The notes under the pieces were generated by a model that searched no databases, had not been told where the DNA came from, and saw nothing but the letters and a program-made list of their open reading frames with translations. From assembly GCA_027313705.1 (NCBI GenBank), contig DAHVDE010000085.1:47058-111057 (forward strand): a stretch of 64,000 nucleotides of DNA, given 5' to 3'. Each line of letters begins with the position of its first letter. Within the stretch, counting starts at the first letter, position 1. The position numbers and the translations under genes are program-made. Below are positions 55,101-63,972 of this stretch, piece after piece. The stretch is from Actinomycetota bacterium. GTDB lineage: Bacteria; Actinomycetota; Actinomycetes; Streptosporangiales; Streptosporangiaceae.

Positions 55101-57210
55101 GAAGTCGGCAACGGCCACGGTCACTATCGACGTCGGCACGGTCGTCTGGTACGTCAACAACGCCGCCGCCAGCGGCGGCAACGGCGAGGCTTCGGCGCCG
55201 TTCAACACTCTCGCCGCCGCGAACAGCGCCGCCGGGTCTGACAGCATCATTTTCCTGTACCAGGGCAATGCCACTTACAGCGGCGGCGTGAGCCTGAAGT
55301 CGGGCGAGGACCTGTGGGGCCAGCCTTACGGCCTCACCGTCGGCAGTTACTCGCTGGTCCCGGCGGGCGGTTCTAACCCGACGATCACCAACTCGGGTGG
55401 CGACGGGATCGACCTGGCCGAGAATGCCGACGTTGAGGGCGTTAACGTGTCCAGCCCGAGCGCAAGCGGCATCGCCGCATCGAACGTCAACGACGCCACC
55501 GTCGGCACCGCCGTTGCCGTGACCGTCTCGGGTGCGAGCGGTAACGGGGTGGACATCAACGGCGGCGACGGCACCATGAATCTGGGCGGCGTCAGCGTCA
55601 CGGGCAGTTCAGGGCATTCGGTGTCGATCGCCAACCGGACCGGCGGCAGCGTCAGCATCGGCGGGAACATCACCGACCAGGGCACCGGCATAGCCCTGTC
55701 GAGCAATCCGGGCACGACCATTACTCTCAGCGGCACCCTGTCGCTGAGCACGGGCGCCAATACCGCCTTCTCGGCTACCGGCGGCGGCACGGTCGCCGCG
55801 ACCGGTTCAGGCAGCACGATCGTCACGACCACGGCCACCGCGCTGACCGTGCAGAACACCACGATCGGCAGCGGCGGCCTGAACTTCCAGGCCATCTCGT
55901 CCAACGGGGCCAATCCAGGCATCGACCTGTCCTCAACCGGTTCGTCCGGCGGGCTTACTGTCAGCGGCACCGGCTCGGCCGGTTCCGGCGGAACGATCCA
56001 GTCCTCCGCGGGTAACGGCGTCACGCTGTCCTCGACCACCTCGCCGAGCTTCACGGACATGGTGATCAAGAACAACGCCGCCGACGGCATCAACGGCACC
56101 CAGGTCAACGGGCTCACGCTGGCAGGGTCGACCGTCTCGGGTAACGGAACCCAGTCGGCGGTCTCCGGCGAGAACGACGACGGCCTGGACTTCTCGCCGA
56201 ATGGTGACGGCTCGCCCAACGGCCTGACCGGCACCGTCTCGATCACGAACTCGTCGATCACCGGATCAGCGGACAACAACGCGGTCATCAGCGACAGCAG
56301 CGGCACGCTTAACCTGACCGTCACCGGCAGCACGTTCAGCAGCGACAACGCCACCACAGGCAACGACGGCTTGCACATCGACGCCAACGGGTCGACGAAC
56401 GCGACCGTCAGCGTCACCGGGTCGGCGTTCACCAACAACTTCGGTGATCACTTCCAGTTCTCGACTGACTCGGCCTCGACCGGCACCAACAGCGTTACGT
56501 TCTCGAACAACACGCTGACTACCACGGCAGCCGGTGTCCTTGGCGGCGGCGTGGTGATCAGCCCGTTCGGCAACTCGCATACCTCGATCACGGTCGAGAA
56601 CAACAACATCCAGAACTCGGTGCTTACCGGGATCGCGATCGACGAGAACGGCTCGAGCGGCACGCTGACCGGGACCGTGAGCGGCAATACAATCGGCACC
56701 GCGTCGGCCTCGAATTCCGGCTCGGCAGGCAACGACATCGGCCTGTTCGCCGAAGGTTCGGTGACGGAAACTCTCCTTGTCACCAACAACACCTTGTACC
56801 AGTACGAGAACGAGGCAGGGATCAGCTTCCTCGACCGCGAGGGCAACCCGACGATGAATCTCACGATCACCGGCAACACGATCGCCGATCCTGGCTCGTT
56901 CGGCACCTGGGGCCTGATCGGCCAGGCCGGGGCACTGACCGGAGACAACGGCACGGTCTGCGCGGCCATTTCCGGCAACTCGCTGATGGGCTCAGCCCAG
57001 GCTGGTCAAGGTGGCGCCGACATCGAACTTGATCAGCAATTCAGCACCACGATCGAGCTTCCCGGCTACTCAGGCGGCGCGGCAGACACCAATGCCGTAC
57101 AAAGCTTCCTGAGCGGGAACAACACAGGTAATGGCACCCCGAGTGTAATCGCCACGGTCAGCGGCAGCGGCGGAGGGTTCACCGGTCCGGCGAGTTGTCC
57201 GATCCCGTAG
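52102..57210 (+). CDS. Giant secreted repeat/beta-helix surface protein (adhesin-like)
   Basis: This protein has 1702 residues. A signal peptide ([21 protein letters not shown]) ends near residue 35, then a Cys-rich region to about 160. Next come bacterial cadherin/Ig-like domains: two copies of a 371-residue set (A, B, C), where B ends in GVNDPPV and C holds [23 protein letters not shown]-like domain ([16 protein letters not shown]) follows at about 910-1010. The remaining 690 residues are a Ser/Thr/Asn/Gly-rich right-handed parallel beta-helix. There is no LPxTG or membrane anchor, so it may be released or held noncovalently. The TTG start fits a strong GAGGAGG eight bases upstream; an earlier GTG at 52072 has none. 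The first tail-collar gene begins 53 bases later. Confidence 0.85.
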   Translation: MEGTRRLARISVLSVVAGVIAATSMVTFSPHAQANSTPAPVPMAFACALKSNGLMSYLAAPPAHDPTQDSVPPPAPQCQSDARRLKIGPGLVYACVHPDLQVFNVQALSDCSSRPGYRALILPPPRLPVRFCALTTTGVLEYLLIDHLCTEGHFLVEVSPYHYPPILANVGRGVLHYFAGAPGIHVTSTLMVRSLESRTLLGATVRITSGLVPADDALSYTGRAGISGTYNPSTGVLSLAGTATLANYQAVLRSVTYRDSNGKSAATGVRAISFQVNDGSSLNNLSNTVYRRIVVKANTPPAAGHVSASTGKHTAIDINVLASASDGDGDTLTVTAVNTAGTKGAVSINPDGTIHYDPNGQFNSLAKGQTATDTFGYTVSDGFSTASATVTVTISGVNDPPVISGIETSPLSYRSQSAAVAITSSLTLSDDDASSLTGATVSITSGLESGADQLAFTNQNGITGSYDASTGVLTLAGSASLADYQAALRSVQFSTTDSSASPAARVVAFVVTDSTGTSSTGTAQRTIDVTVAHQAPVLANIESSTISYYAGTPGVAVTSALTVSSSDATTLAGATVTISSGFVPTQDTLAFTNQNGITGSFDATTGVLILTGTASLADYQAALQSVTFADSNGLSATAGNRTISFQVDDGSSGNNLSNTVSRTVDVMPNSPPVAVNAVASTGKHTAIDINVLSGASDPDGDPLTVTSLNTTGTLGSVSINPNGTIHYDPNGQFNGLSQGQSGTDQFGFTVSDGFFTSSATVTVTITGVNDPPVVSNVETSALSYRAQDPAVAITSTLTVSDDDDATIASATVSITSGFTSGADVLSFTNQNGITGSYDASTGVLTLSGAASLADYQAALRSVEFSTSDSSASPANRVVSFAVTDSIGAASTSAAQRTIDVSEANQPPTAVNHTYSAVGNTPLGVGTTPSGPAATVSGSVLNGDSDPDSTSPLSVTGNTNPAHGTVTMNPDGTFTYVPDAGYSGPDSFQYTITDSDDPANPKSATATVTIDVGTVVWYVNNAAASGGNGEASAPFNTLAAANSAAGSDSIIFLYQGNATYSGGVSLKSGEDLWGQPYGLTVGSYSLVPAGGSNPTITNSGGDGIDLAENADVEGVNVSSPSASGIAASNVNDATVGTAVAVTVSGASGNGVDINGGDGTMNLGGVSVTGSSGHSVSIANRTGGSVSIGGNITDQGTGIALSSNPGTTITLSGTLSLSTGANTAFSATGGGTVAATGSGSTIVTTTATALTVQNTTIGSGGLNFQAISSNGANPGIDLSSTGSSGGLTVSGTGSAGSGGTIQSSAGNGVTLSSTTSPSFTDMVIKNNAADGINGTQVNGLTLAGSTVSGNGTQSAVSGENDDGLDFSPNGDGSPNGLTGTVSITNSSITGSADNNAVISDSSGTLNLTVTGSTFSSDNATTGNDGLHIDANGSTNATVSVTGSAFTNNFGDHFQFSTDSASTGTNSVTFSNNTLTTTAAGVLGGGVVISPFGNSHTSITVENNNIQNSVLTGIAIDENGSSGTLTGTVSGNTIGTASASNSGSAGNDIGLFAEGSVTETLLVTNNTLYQYENEAGISFLDREGNPTMNLTITGNTIADPGSFGTWGLIGQAGALTGDNGTVCAAISGNSLMGSAQAGQGGADIELDQQFSTTIELPGYSGGAADTNAVQSFLSGNNTGNGTPSVIATVSGSGGGFTGPASCPIP
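52590..54805 (+). repeat. Two tandem copies of a 1113-bp (371-residue) unit within the surface protein gene
   Basis: Corresponding elements recur at an offset of 1113 bases, for example GTCGACCGGCAAGCAC at 53025 and 54138. The extended match there is over 30 bases identical. Each unit codes three Ig/cadherin-like domains. Copies are diverged elsewhere, so the duplication is not very recent. Confidence 0.85.
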
Positions 57211-57215
57211 GCAGC

Positions 57216-57236
57216 AGGCAATAGGCAATAGGCAAT
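57216..57236 (+). repeat. Three tandem copies of a 7-bp repeat after the surface-protein stop
   Basis: AGGCAAT is repeated three times head to tail, with a partial fourth (AGGCAGG), starting 6 bases after the TAG stop at 57208-57210 and ending 28 bases before the next GTG. A 7-base unit is prone to slippage. Confidence 0.9.
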
Positions 57237-57263
57237 AGGCAGGACAAAAGCAAAGGAGCGGTT

Positions 57264-57761
57264 GTGGCCACACCGTACCTGTGTGAAATCCGGATAATGT
57301 CGTTCGGATTTGCCCCCAAAGGATGGGCGCAGTGCAACGGGCAACTGCTGCCTATCGCTCAGAATCAGGCCCTGTTCGCCCTGCTCGGAACTACTTATGG
57401 TGGCGACGGCCGGGTAAATTTTGGCCTTCCCAACCTTCAGGGTCGCGCCGCCCTGCACATGGGCGCCGGGTACAGCCTCGGACAGCTAGGCGGCGAGGCG
57501 GCTCACACTCTGACGATCGGAGAGGTGCCGACCCACACGCATACCGCGGTAGGCACGCCGACCGCTGGTGACTCGCCGATCGCCGATGCCAACTACCTTG
57601 GCTCGGCCGACGACGTCTACGGTGCGGCGGTTGACCTGGTAAATCTCAACCTGGCTTCGGTGAGCACTACCGGCGGCAGCCAGGCACACGAAAACATGCA
57701 GCCGTATCTCGTGCTGAACTTCTGCATTGCGCTGCAGGGCATTTTCCCGACCCAGAATTAG
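57264..57761 (+). CDS. Phage tail-collar domain protein (MdpB-like) 1
   Basis: This 165-residue protein of the tail-collar/microcystin-dependent-protein family begins with LCEIRIMSFGFAPKGWAQCNGQLLPI. It then shows the LLGTTYGGDGRVNFGLPNLQGR motif and ends in PYLVLNFCIALQGIFP. The N-terminal collar domain is known from phage tail fibres; in cellular genomes its role is unclear. GTG 57264 has AAAGGAG upstream. First of three paralogues. Confidence 0.92.
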   Translation: MATPYLCEIRIMSFGFAPKGWAQCNGQLLPIAQNQALFALLGTTYGGDGRVNFGLPNLQGRAALHMGAGYSLGQLGGEAAHTLTIGEVPTHTHTAVGTPTAGDSPIADANYLGSADDVYGAAVDLVNLNLASVSTTGGSQAHENMQPYLVLNFCIALQGIFPTQN

Positions 57762-57770
57762 GAGTCAGCC

Positions 57771-58277
57771 GTGTCGCAACCTTATGTCGGGGAAATCAGG
57801 ATGTTCGCTGGCAACTTCGCCCCGGTCGGCTGGATGTTCTGCGATGGCACTATCTTGCCGATCTCTGGTTACGAGGTCCTCTTCCAGCTGATCGGCACTA
57901 CCTACGGTGGTGACGGCCAGTCCACCTTCCAGCTACCCGACTTGCGCGGACGCGTTCCTGTGCACCAGGGCAACGGTTACGTGCTGTCTCAGGCTGCAGG
58001 GGCAGAGGAAGTAACCATCGCGACCCCCACCTATCCGAGTCATAATCACGCCTTCCTTGCCTCGACTAGCTCGGCAGGCCAGCGCACGCCGGTGGGCAAC
58101 GCGGCGGCGACAATCGTGGCCGGAAGCGCCTACGTGCAACAGCCGCCGACCGCGCCGCTCGCGCCGGCGACGATCCAGGGCTATCCAGGTTCTGGCCAGT
58201 CGCACGACAACTTCCAGCCCTACCTGTGCGTCTCGTTCATCATTTCGCTGTTCGGCGTGTTTCCGACGCCGAGCTGA
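57771..58277 (+). CDS. Phage tail-collar domain protein 2
   Basis: This 168-residue paralogue has VGEIRMFAGNFAPVGWMFCDG and LIGTTYGGDGQSTFQLPDLRGR. The middle (residues 80-140) differs from the other two copies, as would be expected of a variable binding region. GTG 57771 has AGGAG upstream; 10-base gap from copy 1. Confidence 0.92.
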   Translation: MSQPYVGEIRMFAGNFAPVGWMFCDGTILPISGYEVLFQLIGTTYGGDGQSTFQLPDLRGRVPVHQGNGYVLSQAAGAEEVTIATPTYPSHNHAFLASTSSAGQRTPVGNAAATIVAGSAYVQQPPTAPLAPATIQGYPGSGQSHDNFQPYLCVSFIISLFGVFPTPS

Positions 58278-58290
58278 TAGGGGATTATTG

Positions 58291-58821
58291 ATGGCTAACC
58301 CTTTTCTCGCTGAGATCAGGATCTTCACCTGCAATTTCGCTCCTGTCGGGTGGGCGTTCTGTAACGGCCAGCTTATTCCGATCAGCCAGAACACCGCGCT
58401 CTTCTCGCTGCTCGGAACCTTCTACGGCGGCGATGGCAGGTCCACCTTCGCCCTGCCCAACCTTCAGGGCTCGGTGCCGATGTTCTACGGACAAGGATCA
58501 GGGCTCAGCCCGCACGGGATCGGCGAGAGCGCCGGAGCGCCGACCGTGACGCTGCTGAACACCCAGGTACCGGCTCACGCGCATAATCTCCAGGCCAGCC
58601 CGCACGTAGCCGATATCGACAGCCCTTCACCGAGCAACTCACTCGGGCGCTCCACGCCGCAGTTGATCTACAAGACGCCGAGCGGAGCCGCCACCCCCCA
58701 GGCCATGGCGCCAGGTATCGTGACTCCGGCCGGGAGCACGCTTCCGCATAACAACCTGATGCCCTACCTGACGCTCAGCTTCTGCATCGCCTTGCAGGGC
58801 GTCTACCCGCCGCGCGCGTGA
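58291..58821 (+). CDS. Phage tail-collar domain protein 3
   Basis: This 176-residue paralogue begins MANPFLAEIRIFTCNFAPVGWAFCNG and contains LLGTFYGGDGRSTFALPNLQG and the ending PYLTLSFCIALQGVYPPRA. ATG 58291 has an AGGGGAT ribosome site. The stop overlaps the GNAT start by four bases. Confidence 0.92.
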   Translation: MANPFLAEIRIFTCNFAPVGWAFCNGQLIPISQNTALFSLLGTFYGGDGRSTFALPNLQGSVPMFYGQGSGLSPHGIGESAGAPTVTLLNTQVPAHAHNLQASPHVADIDSPSPSNSLGRSTPQLIYKTPSGAATPQAMAPGIVTPAGSTLPHNNLMPYLTLSFCIALQGVYPPRA

Positions 58822-59294
58822 CCGCTGAACTGAAGCCGGCCGGGCCCGACGACGCGGAGTTGCTCTACCGGATCTACGCGAGTACGCGCGAATCCGAACT
58901 CGCCGTCGTGCCCTGGGACGATGCGAAGAAAGAGGCGTTCCTGCGGATGCAGTTCGGCGCCCAGGACAGTTACTATCGGGCTAACTGGCCGAATGCCAGC
59001 TATGACCTGATCGTCAGCGGCGATAAACCGCTGGGCCGCCTGTATGTCGAGCGCGGAGAAGACGCCTGGATGGTACTCGACATCGCCTTGCTGCCCGGCT
59101 GCCGCGGGCAGGGGATCGGTACCCGGCTGCTCAATGGCGTCCTCGCCGACGCTGCCGCGGTCGCCAAGTCGGTGCGTATCTACGTCGAACGATTCAACCC
59201 AGCCAGGCACTTGTACGACAGGCTCGGGTTCAGGCAGGTCGAGGAGCAGGAAATCTATCTGCTGATGGAATGGAAACCTGGCGAGGCGGGCTAG
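58818..59294 (+). CDS. GNAT acetyltransferase coupled to tail-collar operon
   Basis: This 158-residue GNAT has the acetyl-CoA loop RGQGIGTRLLNGVL (about 95-108) and the usual NPARHLYDRLGFRQV. Translational overlap with collar gene 3 means it is made with these proteins, which suggests a function in the same system, perhaps modification of a collar or partner protein. Convergent with the DUF6916 gene by a four-base overlap. Confidence 0.88.
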   Translation: MTAELKPAGPDDAELLYRIYASTRESELAVVPWDDAKKEAFLRMQFGAQDSYYRANWPNASYDLIVSGDKPLGRLYVERGEDAWMVLDIALLPGCRGQGIGTRLLNGVLADAAAVAKSVRIYVERFNPARHLYDRLGFRQVEEQEIYLLMEWKPGEAG

Positions 59295-59593
59295 CCGAAG
59301 ACGGCCTCGTAGCGCATCGCGTCCCGTTCGGGGCCGAGCGGGACGATGAACAAGTCGAGTGTGCCAAGTCCGTCATGCTCGAGCCGGTAGGTGGCCTGCG
59401 GCAGAATCGGCGAGAGCGGTCCTCGGAACACGACAGAAAACGGGGTACGCGGGCTGCCGGGCTGACCACCTGAATATTCGGTGACCGCGGTCAATTGAAG
59501 GTCGAATTCTGCCGCCGCGACCCGGAATTGCCCGCCTCTGACGGCCAGAAAGTCAGCGGCGGTCAGTTCGTTAAGCGCACGGTCAGCCGTCAT
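59291..59593 (-). CDS. DUF6916-like protein
   Basis: This 100-residue protein starts LNELTAADFLAVRGGQFRV and contains PFSVVFRGPLSPILPQATYRLEHDGLGTLDLFIVPLG. This pattern matches the DUF6916 family as I remember it, which accompanies tail-collar genes in many genomes. It lacks enzyme motifs. It lies on the opposite strand from the collar operon but its end overlaps the GNAT gene. Confidence 0.7.
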   Translation of the reverse strand: MTADRALNELTAADFLAVRGGQFRVAAAEFDLQLTAVTEYSGGQPGSPRTPFSVVFRGPLSPILPQATYRLEHDGLGTLDLFIVPLGPERDAMRYEAVFG

Positions 59594-59636
59594 GAACTGA
59601 TCCTACGTGCGGTGCGGCGGCGCCGGTGCCTGGCGC

Positions 59637-60209
59637 CTAGGATGCGCAGACGACTGCCTTCAGTTCGGCCAGGGTCTCCTCAATGATGCCGGCGAGGCCC
59701 TGCCTGGCGTCGTCGGCGACCCAGCGGGCGAAAGCGGTCTTGAACACTGCGACTCCCGACTCGGCCACGAGGCTCGCGCCAGGCTCGCTCACGCCGCGCT
59801 CGCGCAGCGCCGCCGCGAACGCCGCGGCGAAGGAGGCGAGTTTGAGCAGTTCACGTTCCTGAAGGTCGGGACTTGAGCTGATCACCAGGTGGCGCTGCCT
59901 GGACATGACCTGGTGCTCGGCAGTGAAGAACGCCGCGGCCGCCGCCTCGAGCGCGCCGGCGATCGCGGTCAGGGGCGTGGCAGAAGGCGGCGCGGCCGCG
60001 ACGTGTCCGGCGAGGAACGTCTCGAGATCGTGCCCGCCGGGGAAGAGCACCTCGCGCTTGTCGGCGAAGTAGCGGAAGAACGTGCGCTCGGTGACCCCGG
60101 CTCTGGCGGCGATCTGCGCCACGGTCGTCTGCTCGTAGCCGTTCTCCGCGAACAGCGCCACCGCTGCAAGCCTGAGACGGCCCTGGGCATCGGGCTCCCA
60201 TCGCACCAT
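59637..60209 (-). CDS. TetR family transcriptional regulator
   Basis: This 190-residue regulator has the helix-turn-helix TTVAQIAARAGVTERTFFRYF (about residues 29-49). Preferred start ATG 60209; the upstream in-frame extension to 60281 is likely noncoding. Target unknown; it is divergent from nrdR. Confidence 0.9.
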   Translation of the reverse strand: MVRWEPDAQGRLRLAAVALFAENGYEQTTVAQIAARAGVTERTFFRYFADKREVLFPGGHDLETFLAGHVAAAPPSATPLTAIAGALEAAAAAFFTAEHQVMSRQRHLVISSSPDLQERELLKLASFAAAFAAALRERGVSEPGASLVAESGVAVFKTAFARWVADDARQGLAGIIEETLAELKAVVCAS

Positions 60210-60343
60210 AGCTGTGATGCTAGCTGATGACACCCGCTGACATCGCGGTGGACTGGCCGTGGTCCCGGATCTTTCCTTCATACCCGGGCAGTACGCCTAC
60301 TGCGGGCGTGTTCCGCTTGCGGCGCGACCGAAGAAGGCTTAGT

Positions 60344-60376
60344 GTTACAACATCTAGTAGTTACAACAGTGTAAGT
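60344..60376. promoter_or_regulatory. Candidate NrdR-box region upstream of nrdRJ
   Basis: Two direct copies of GTTACAACA lie 16 bases apart. The 16-mer at 60347-60362 (ACAACATCTAGTAGTT) has a CTAG core flanked by AAC and GTT and resembles actinobacterial NrdR boxes. The region is about 100 bases before nrdR, where NrdR autoregulates. The second box is less clear. Confidence 0.5.
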
Positions 60377-60472
60377 AGCCCAGTGATAGGGCTTGCGGGT
60401 GAGCAAGGCGTAGTTGCCGCAGCGCAATTCGTGTCCGCGCGTCCCTCATAGCGGACGGTAAAGGGGTTAGTT

Positions 60473-60997
60473 GTGCGTTGCCCGTACTGTCGGTACAGCG
60501 ACTCGCGTGTGCTCGACTCCAGGGAAGCCGACGAGGGCCGGGCTATCCGCAGGCGCCGGTCGTGCGTGGCGTGCGGGCGCCGGTTCACGACCATGGAAGA
60601 GGCGATCCTGGTGGTCGTCAAGCGCAGCGGCGTCAGGGAGCCGTTCAGCCGCGCGAAGATCGAGGTCGGCGTGCGCAAGGCCTGCCAGGGCAGGCCGGCC
60701 GACGACGACGCCATCGCCGCACTGGCCCAGAGCGTCGAGGAGACCATCAGGGCACAGGGCGTGCCTGAGGTCTCCAGCCACGATGTCGGCCTCGCGATAC
60801 TTCGCCCGCTGCGTGACCTAGACGAAGTCGCTTACCTTCGCTTCGCGAGCGTGTACAAGAACTTTGAATCTCTGGCCGATTTCGAGCGTGAAATCGCATC
60901 GCTAACCGCTGGTCCACCGGAGTCCAGTCAGGACCAGCCGGCACGGTTCGGAAATGTAATGCAGACGAACGGTAAGGTACCGAGTCTGGGTCTCTAA
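60473..60997 (+). CDS. nrdR: Transcriptional repressor NrdR
   Basis: This 174-residue NrdR has a zinc ribbon at residues 3-34 (CPYC and CVAC) followed by an ATP-cone ([25 protein letters not shown]). It senses the adenine-nucleotide state and represses ribonucleotide-reductase genes. GTG 60473 after AAAGGGG. It is 34 bases upstream of nrdJ, the normal actinobacterial pair. Confidence 0.98.
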   Translation: MRCPYCRYSDSRVLDSREADEGRAIRRRRSCVACGRRFTTMEEAILVVVKRSGVREPFSRAKIEVGVRKACQGRPADDDAIAALAQSVEETIRAQGVPEVSSHDVGLAILRPLRDLDEVAYLRFASVYKNFESLADFEREIASLTAGPPESSQDQPARFGNVMQTNGKVPSLGL

Positions 60998-61031
60998 TTC
61001 CTGTCATCCAGGGAAAGGACGGGGTAGGGAA

Positions 61032-63866
61032 ATGAATGCGACGCCTGAGCTTCCGGGTAGTCGGCGCCAAGCGCAGCGGGCTAAGAGCCTGAAAATGGAG
61101 CGGGTGTGGACCAAAGAAGGAGTTCACCCTTACGACGAGGTTACCTGGGAACGCCGGGACGTCATCATGACCAACTGGCGCGACGGCTCGGTCAACTTCG
61201 AGCAGCGCGGAGTTGAGTTCCCTGATTTCTGGAGCGTCAATGCCACCAACATCGTCACTACGAAGTACTTCCGCGGCGCGCTAGGCACCCAGGCGCGCGA
61301 GTGGAGCCTGCGCCAGCTCATCGATCGCGTGGTCGCTGTGTACCGGAAGGCGGGCGAGGAGTACGGGTACTTCGCCTCAGGTGCCGACGCGGAGATCTTC
61401 GATCACGAGCTGAAGTGGATGCTGCTCCACCAGGTCTTCAGCTTCAACTCGCCGGTCTGGTTCAACGTCGGCACGACCTCGCCGCAGCAATGCAGCGCCT
61501 GTTTCATACTTGCCGTTGACGACTCGATGGAGTCGATACTTGACTGGTACAAGGAAGAGGGCCTGATCTTCAAGGGCGGCTCTGGCGCCGGGGTCAACCT
61601 GTCCCGTATCAGATCGAGCAAGGAATTGCTGTCAAGCGGCGGTACCGCCTCTGGCCCGGTCAGCTTCATGCGCGGTGCGGACGCTTCGGCGGGAACTATC
61701 AAGTCCGGCGGCGCGACTAGGCGCGCGGCCAAGATGGTAATACTCGACGTTGACCATCCGGACATCGAGGAATTCATCGAGACCAAGGTCCACGAAGAGC
61801 AGAAGATCCGTGCGCTGAAGGATGCCGGGTTCGACATGGACCTTGGCGGTAAAGACATCTACACGGTCCAGTACCAGAACGCGAACAACTCGGTGCGCGT
61901 CTCAGATGAGTTCATGGATGCCGTGGAGAACGGCGCCAAGTTCGGCCTGCACAGCAGGCTTGACGGCGCCGTGCTCGGCGAGGTCGACGCGAAGGCGCTG
62001 TTCAGGAAGATGGCTCAGGCCGCCTGGGAGTGCGCCGACCCCGGTATTCAGTACGACTCGACCATCAACGACTGGCACACCTGCCCGGAGAGCGGCCGGA
62101 TTACCGCGTCCAACCCCTGCAGCGAGTACATGCACCTGGACAACTCCTCGTGCAATCTCGCCTCGCTGAACCTGGTCAAGTTCATGGCCGATGACGGATC
62201 GTTCCGCATCGACCACTTCGTCAAGTCCATCGAGTTCATCACCACCGCGATGGACCTGTCGATCTCCTTCGGCGACTTCCCGACCGTGAAGATCGGGGAA
62301 GTGTCCCGCGCCTACCGGCAGCTTGGCCTGGGTTTCGCCAACCTGGGCGCGATGCTCATGTCGTCAGGCATTCCCTACGACTCCGATGCCGGCCGGTCGC
62401 TCGCCGCGTCTATCACGGCACTGATGACGGGTACCGCCTACCGCCGCTCGGCCGAACTCGCGGGGGTGATCGCCCCGTATGACGGCTACGCGCGTAACAC
62501 CGCGGCGCACAAGCGCATCATCCGCAAGCACACCGCGGCCTGCGATGACGTAGCCGAGGTCGGCAGCGAGAGCACGGCGATTCTGCGCGAGGCCAGGAAG
62601 CAGTGGCAGCTTGCCGGGAAGATCGGTGAGAAGAACGGCTGGCGTAACGCGCAGGCCAGCGTGCTGGCGCCGACCGGCACCATCGGCCTGATGATGGATT
62701 GCGACACCACGGGCATCGAGCCCGACCTGGCGCTGATCAAGTTCAGGAAGCTCGTTGGCGGCGGCTCGCTCCAGATCATCAACAAGGCCGTACCCCGCGC
62801 GCTGCGTACCCTCGGCTATCAGGTAGAGCAGGTCGAGGCGATCATCGAGTACATCTCAGAGCACGGTCACGTGGTCGGGGCACCTGGCCTGCGAGCCGAG
62901 CATTACTCGGTCTTCGACTGCGCGATGGGCGACCGGTCGATCGCGCCCATGGGTCATGTGCGCATGATGGCGGCCGTGCAGCCGTTCATCTCTGGCGCGA
63001 TCTCCAAGACCGTCAACATGCCGGAGTCGGCGACGGTCGACGACATCGAGCGGATCTACTTCGAGGGCTGGCGGCTCGGCCTGAAGGCGCTGGCCATCTA
63101 CCGCGACAACTGCAAGGTAGGCCAGCCTGTCGCCAACGCCAAGGCCGCGAAGGCAGCCGCGCCGGCCAGCGCGAAGACACCGCACGAGGCCAGGCCGGTG
63201 CGCAAGCGCCTGCCGAAGCACCGGCCGGCGACGGTGACCAGGTTCTCCGTGGCCGGTGCCGAAGGCTACATGACCGCGTCGAAGTACCCGGACGACGGAG
63301 TCGGTGAAGTTTTCCTCAAGCTCGGCAAGCAGGGCTCGACCCTGGCCGGCGTGATGGACGCCTTCTCGGTGGCGATCTCGATCAGCCTCCAGTACGGCGT
63401 GCCGCTCGAAAAGTGGGTTGAGAAGTTCACCAACATGCGCTTCGAGCCGGCCGGAATCACCGACGACCCGGACATCCGGATGGCAAGCTCGGTGATGGAT
63501 TACGTGTTCAGGCGCCTCGCGCTCGACCACCTGCCCTACGAGACCCGCGCCGAGCTCGGCATCTTGTCGGCCGCCGAGCGGATCGCGCAGCTCGACGGCG
63601 CCGACCCCGCCGCACTCGACGCCGACGAGGTGGACACTGCGGAACTGGCACAGTCCGCGCCGCGTGAACTCTCCCGGCCCGCCACAGAGACGCTGCCCCC
63701 GGCCGCTCAGGGCATTAACGGGCCGCGCAGCCCGGCCGAGCTAGCCGAAGCCCAGCTCGGCCGGGCCGCCGACGCGCCGCTCTGCTTCACCTGCGGCACC
63801 AAGATGCGCCCGGCCGGAAGCTGCTACGTCTGCGAAGGCTGCGGAGCCACCAGCGGCTGCAGCTAA
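61032..63866 (+). CDS. nrdJ: Adenosylcobalamin-dependent ribonucleotide reductase (class II)
   Basis: This 944-residue class II enzyme reduces ribonucleotides without oxygen using adenosylcobalamin. Key elements: CSACFILAVDDSMESI, NPCSEYMHLDNSSCNLASLNL and GTIGLMMDCDTTGIEPDLALIKF. The C-terminal Cys cluster (CFTCGTK, CYVCEGCG) is the redox/zinc tail. Length is as expected and no intein is present. ATG 61032 with a GGTAGGGAA leader. Confidence 0.97.
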   Translation: MNATPELPGSRRQAQRAKSLKMERVWTKEGVHPYDEVTWERRDVIMTNWRDGSVNFEQRGVEFPDFWSVNATNIVTTKYFRGALGTQAREWSLRQLIDRVVAVYRKAGEEYGYFASGADAEIFDHELKWMLLHQVFSFNSPVWFNVGTTSPQQCSACFILAVDDSMESILDWYKEEGLIFKGGSGAGVNLSRIRSSKELLSSGGTASGPVSFMRGADASAGTIKSGGATRRAAKMVILDVDHPDIEEFIETKVHEEQKIRALKDAGFDMDLGGKDIYTVQYQNANNSVRVSDEFMDAVENGAKFGLHSRLDGAVLGEVDAKALFRKMAQAAWECADPGIQYDSTINDWHTCPESGRITASNPCSEYMHLDNSSCNLASLNLVKFMADDGSFRIDHFVKSIEFITTAMDLSISFGDFPTVKIGEVSRAYRQLGLGFANLGAMLMSSGIPYDSDAGRSLAASITALMTGTAYRRSAELAGVIAPYDGYARNTAAHKRIIRKHTAACDDVAEVGSESTAILREARKQWQLAGKIGEKNGWRNAQASVLAPTGTIGLMMDCDTTGIEPDLALIKFRKLVGGGSLQIINKAVPRALRTLGYQVEQVEAIIEYISEHGHVVGAPGLRAEHYSVFDCAMGDRSIAPMGHVRMMAAVQPFISGAISKTVNMPESATVDDIERIYFEGWRLGLKALAIYRDNCKVGQPVANAKAAKAAAPASAKTPHEARPVRKRLPKHRPATVTRFSVAGAEGYMTASKYPDDGVGEVFLKLGKQGSTLAGVMDAFSVAISISLQYGVPLEKWVEKFTNMRFEPAGITDDPDIRMASSVMDYVFRRLALDHLPYETRAELGILSAAERIAQLDGADPAALDADEVDTAELAQSAPRELSRPATETLPPAAQGINGPRSPAELAEAQLGRAADAPLCFTCGTKMRPAGSCYVCEGCGATSGCS

Positions 63867-63882
63867 AAGTGAGCGGTATCGC

Positions 63883-63925
63883 ATCAGATGCAACAAGCGC
63901 CAGCGAGCGCGGCTGAGCATCTGAT
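63883..63925 (+). terminator. Stem-loop after nrdJ
   Basis: ATCAGATGC pairs perfectly with GCATCTGAT across a 25-base spacer that itself contains GCGC repeats. First of two stem-loops behind nrdJ. Confidence 0.4.
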
Positions 63926-63936
63926 CTGCTGAAACG

Positions 63937-63972
63937 CCGCACGCCCGTGCCCGCAGGGGTCCGGGCGTGCGG
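63937..63972 (+). terminator. GC-rich terminator hairpin after nrdJ
   Basis: CCGCACGCCCG pairs with CGGGCGTGCGG (11 bp) around a 14-base loop, 70 bases behind the nrdJ stop. No T-tract, which is usual in this phylum. Confidence 0.7.

Noticed and set aside
55347..56438. 363-codon minus-strand frame inside the surface protein gene
   Set aside because: It mirrors the repetitive Ser/Thr-rich coding sequence on the plus strand; its protein is an unnatural Val/Pro/Leu mix without start signals.
57264..58821. Prophage remnant
   Set aside because: Only collar-domain genes occur; there is no integrase, terminase, capsid, sheath or lysis gene nearby.
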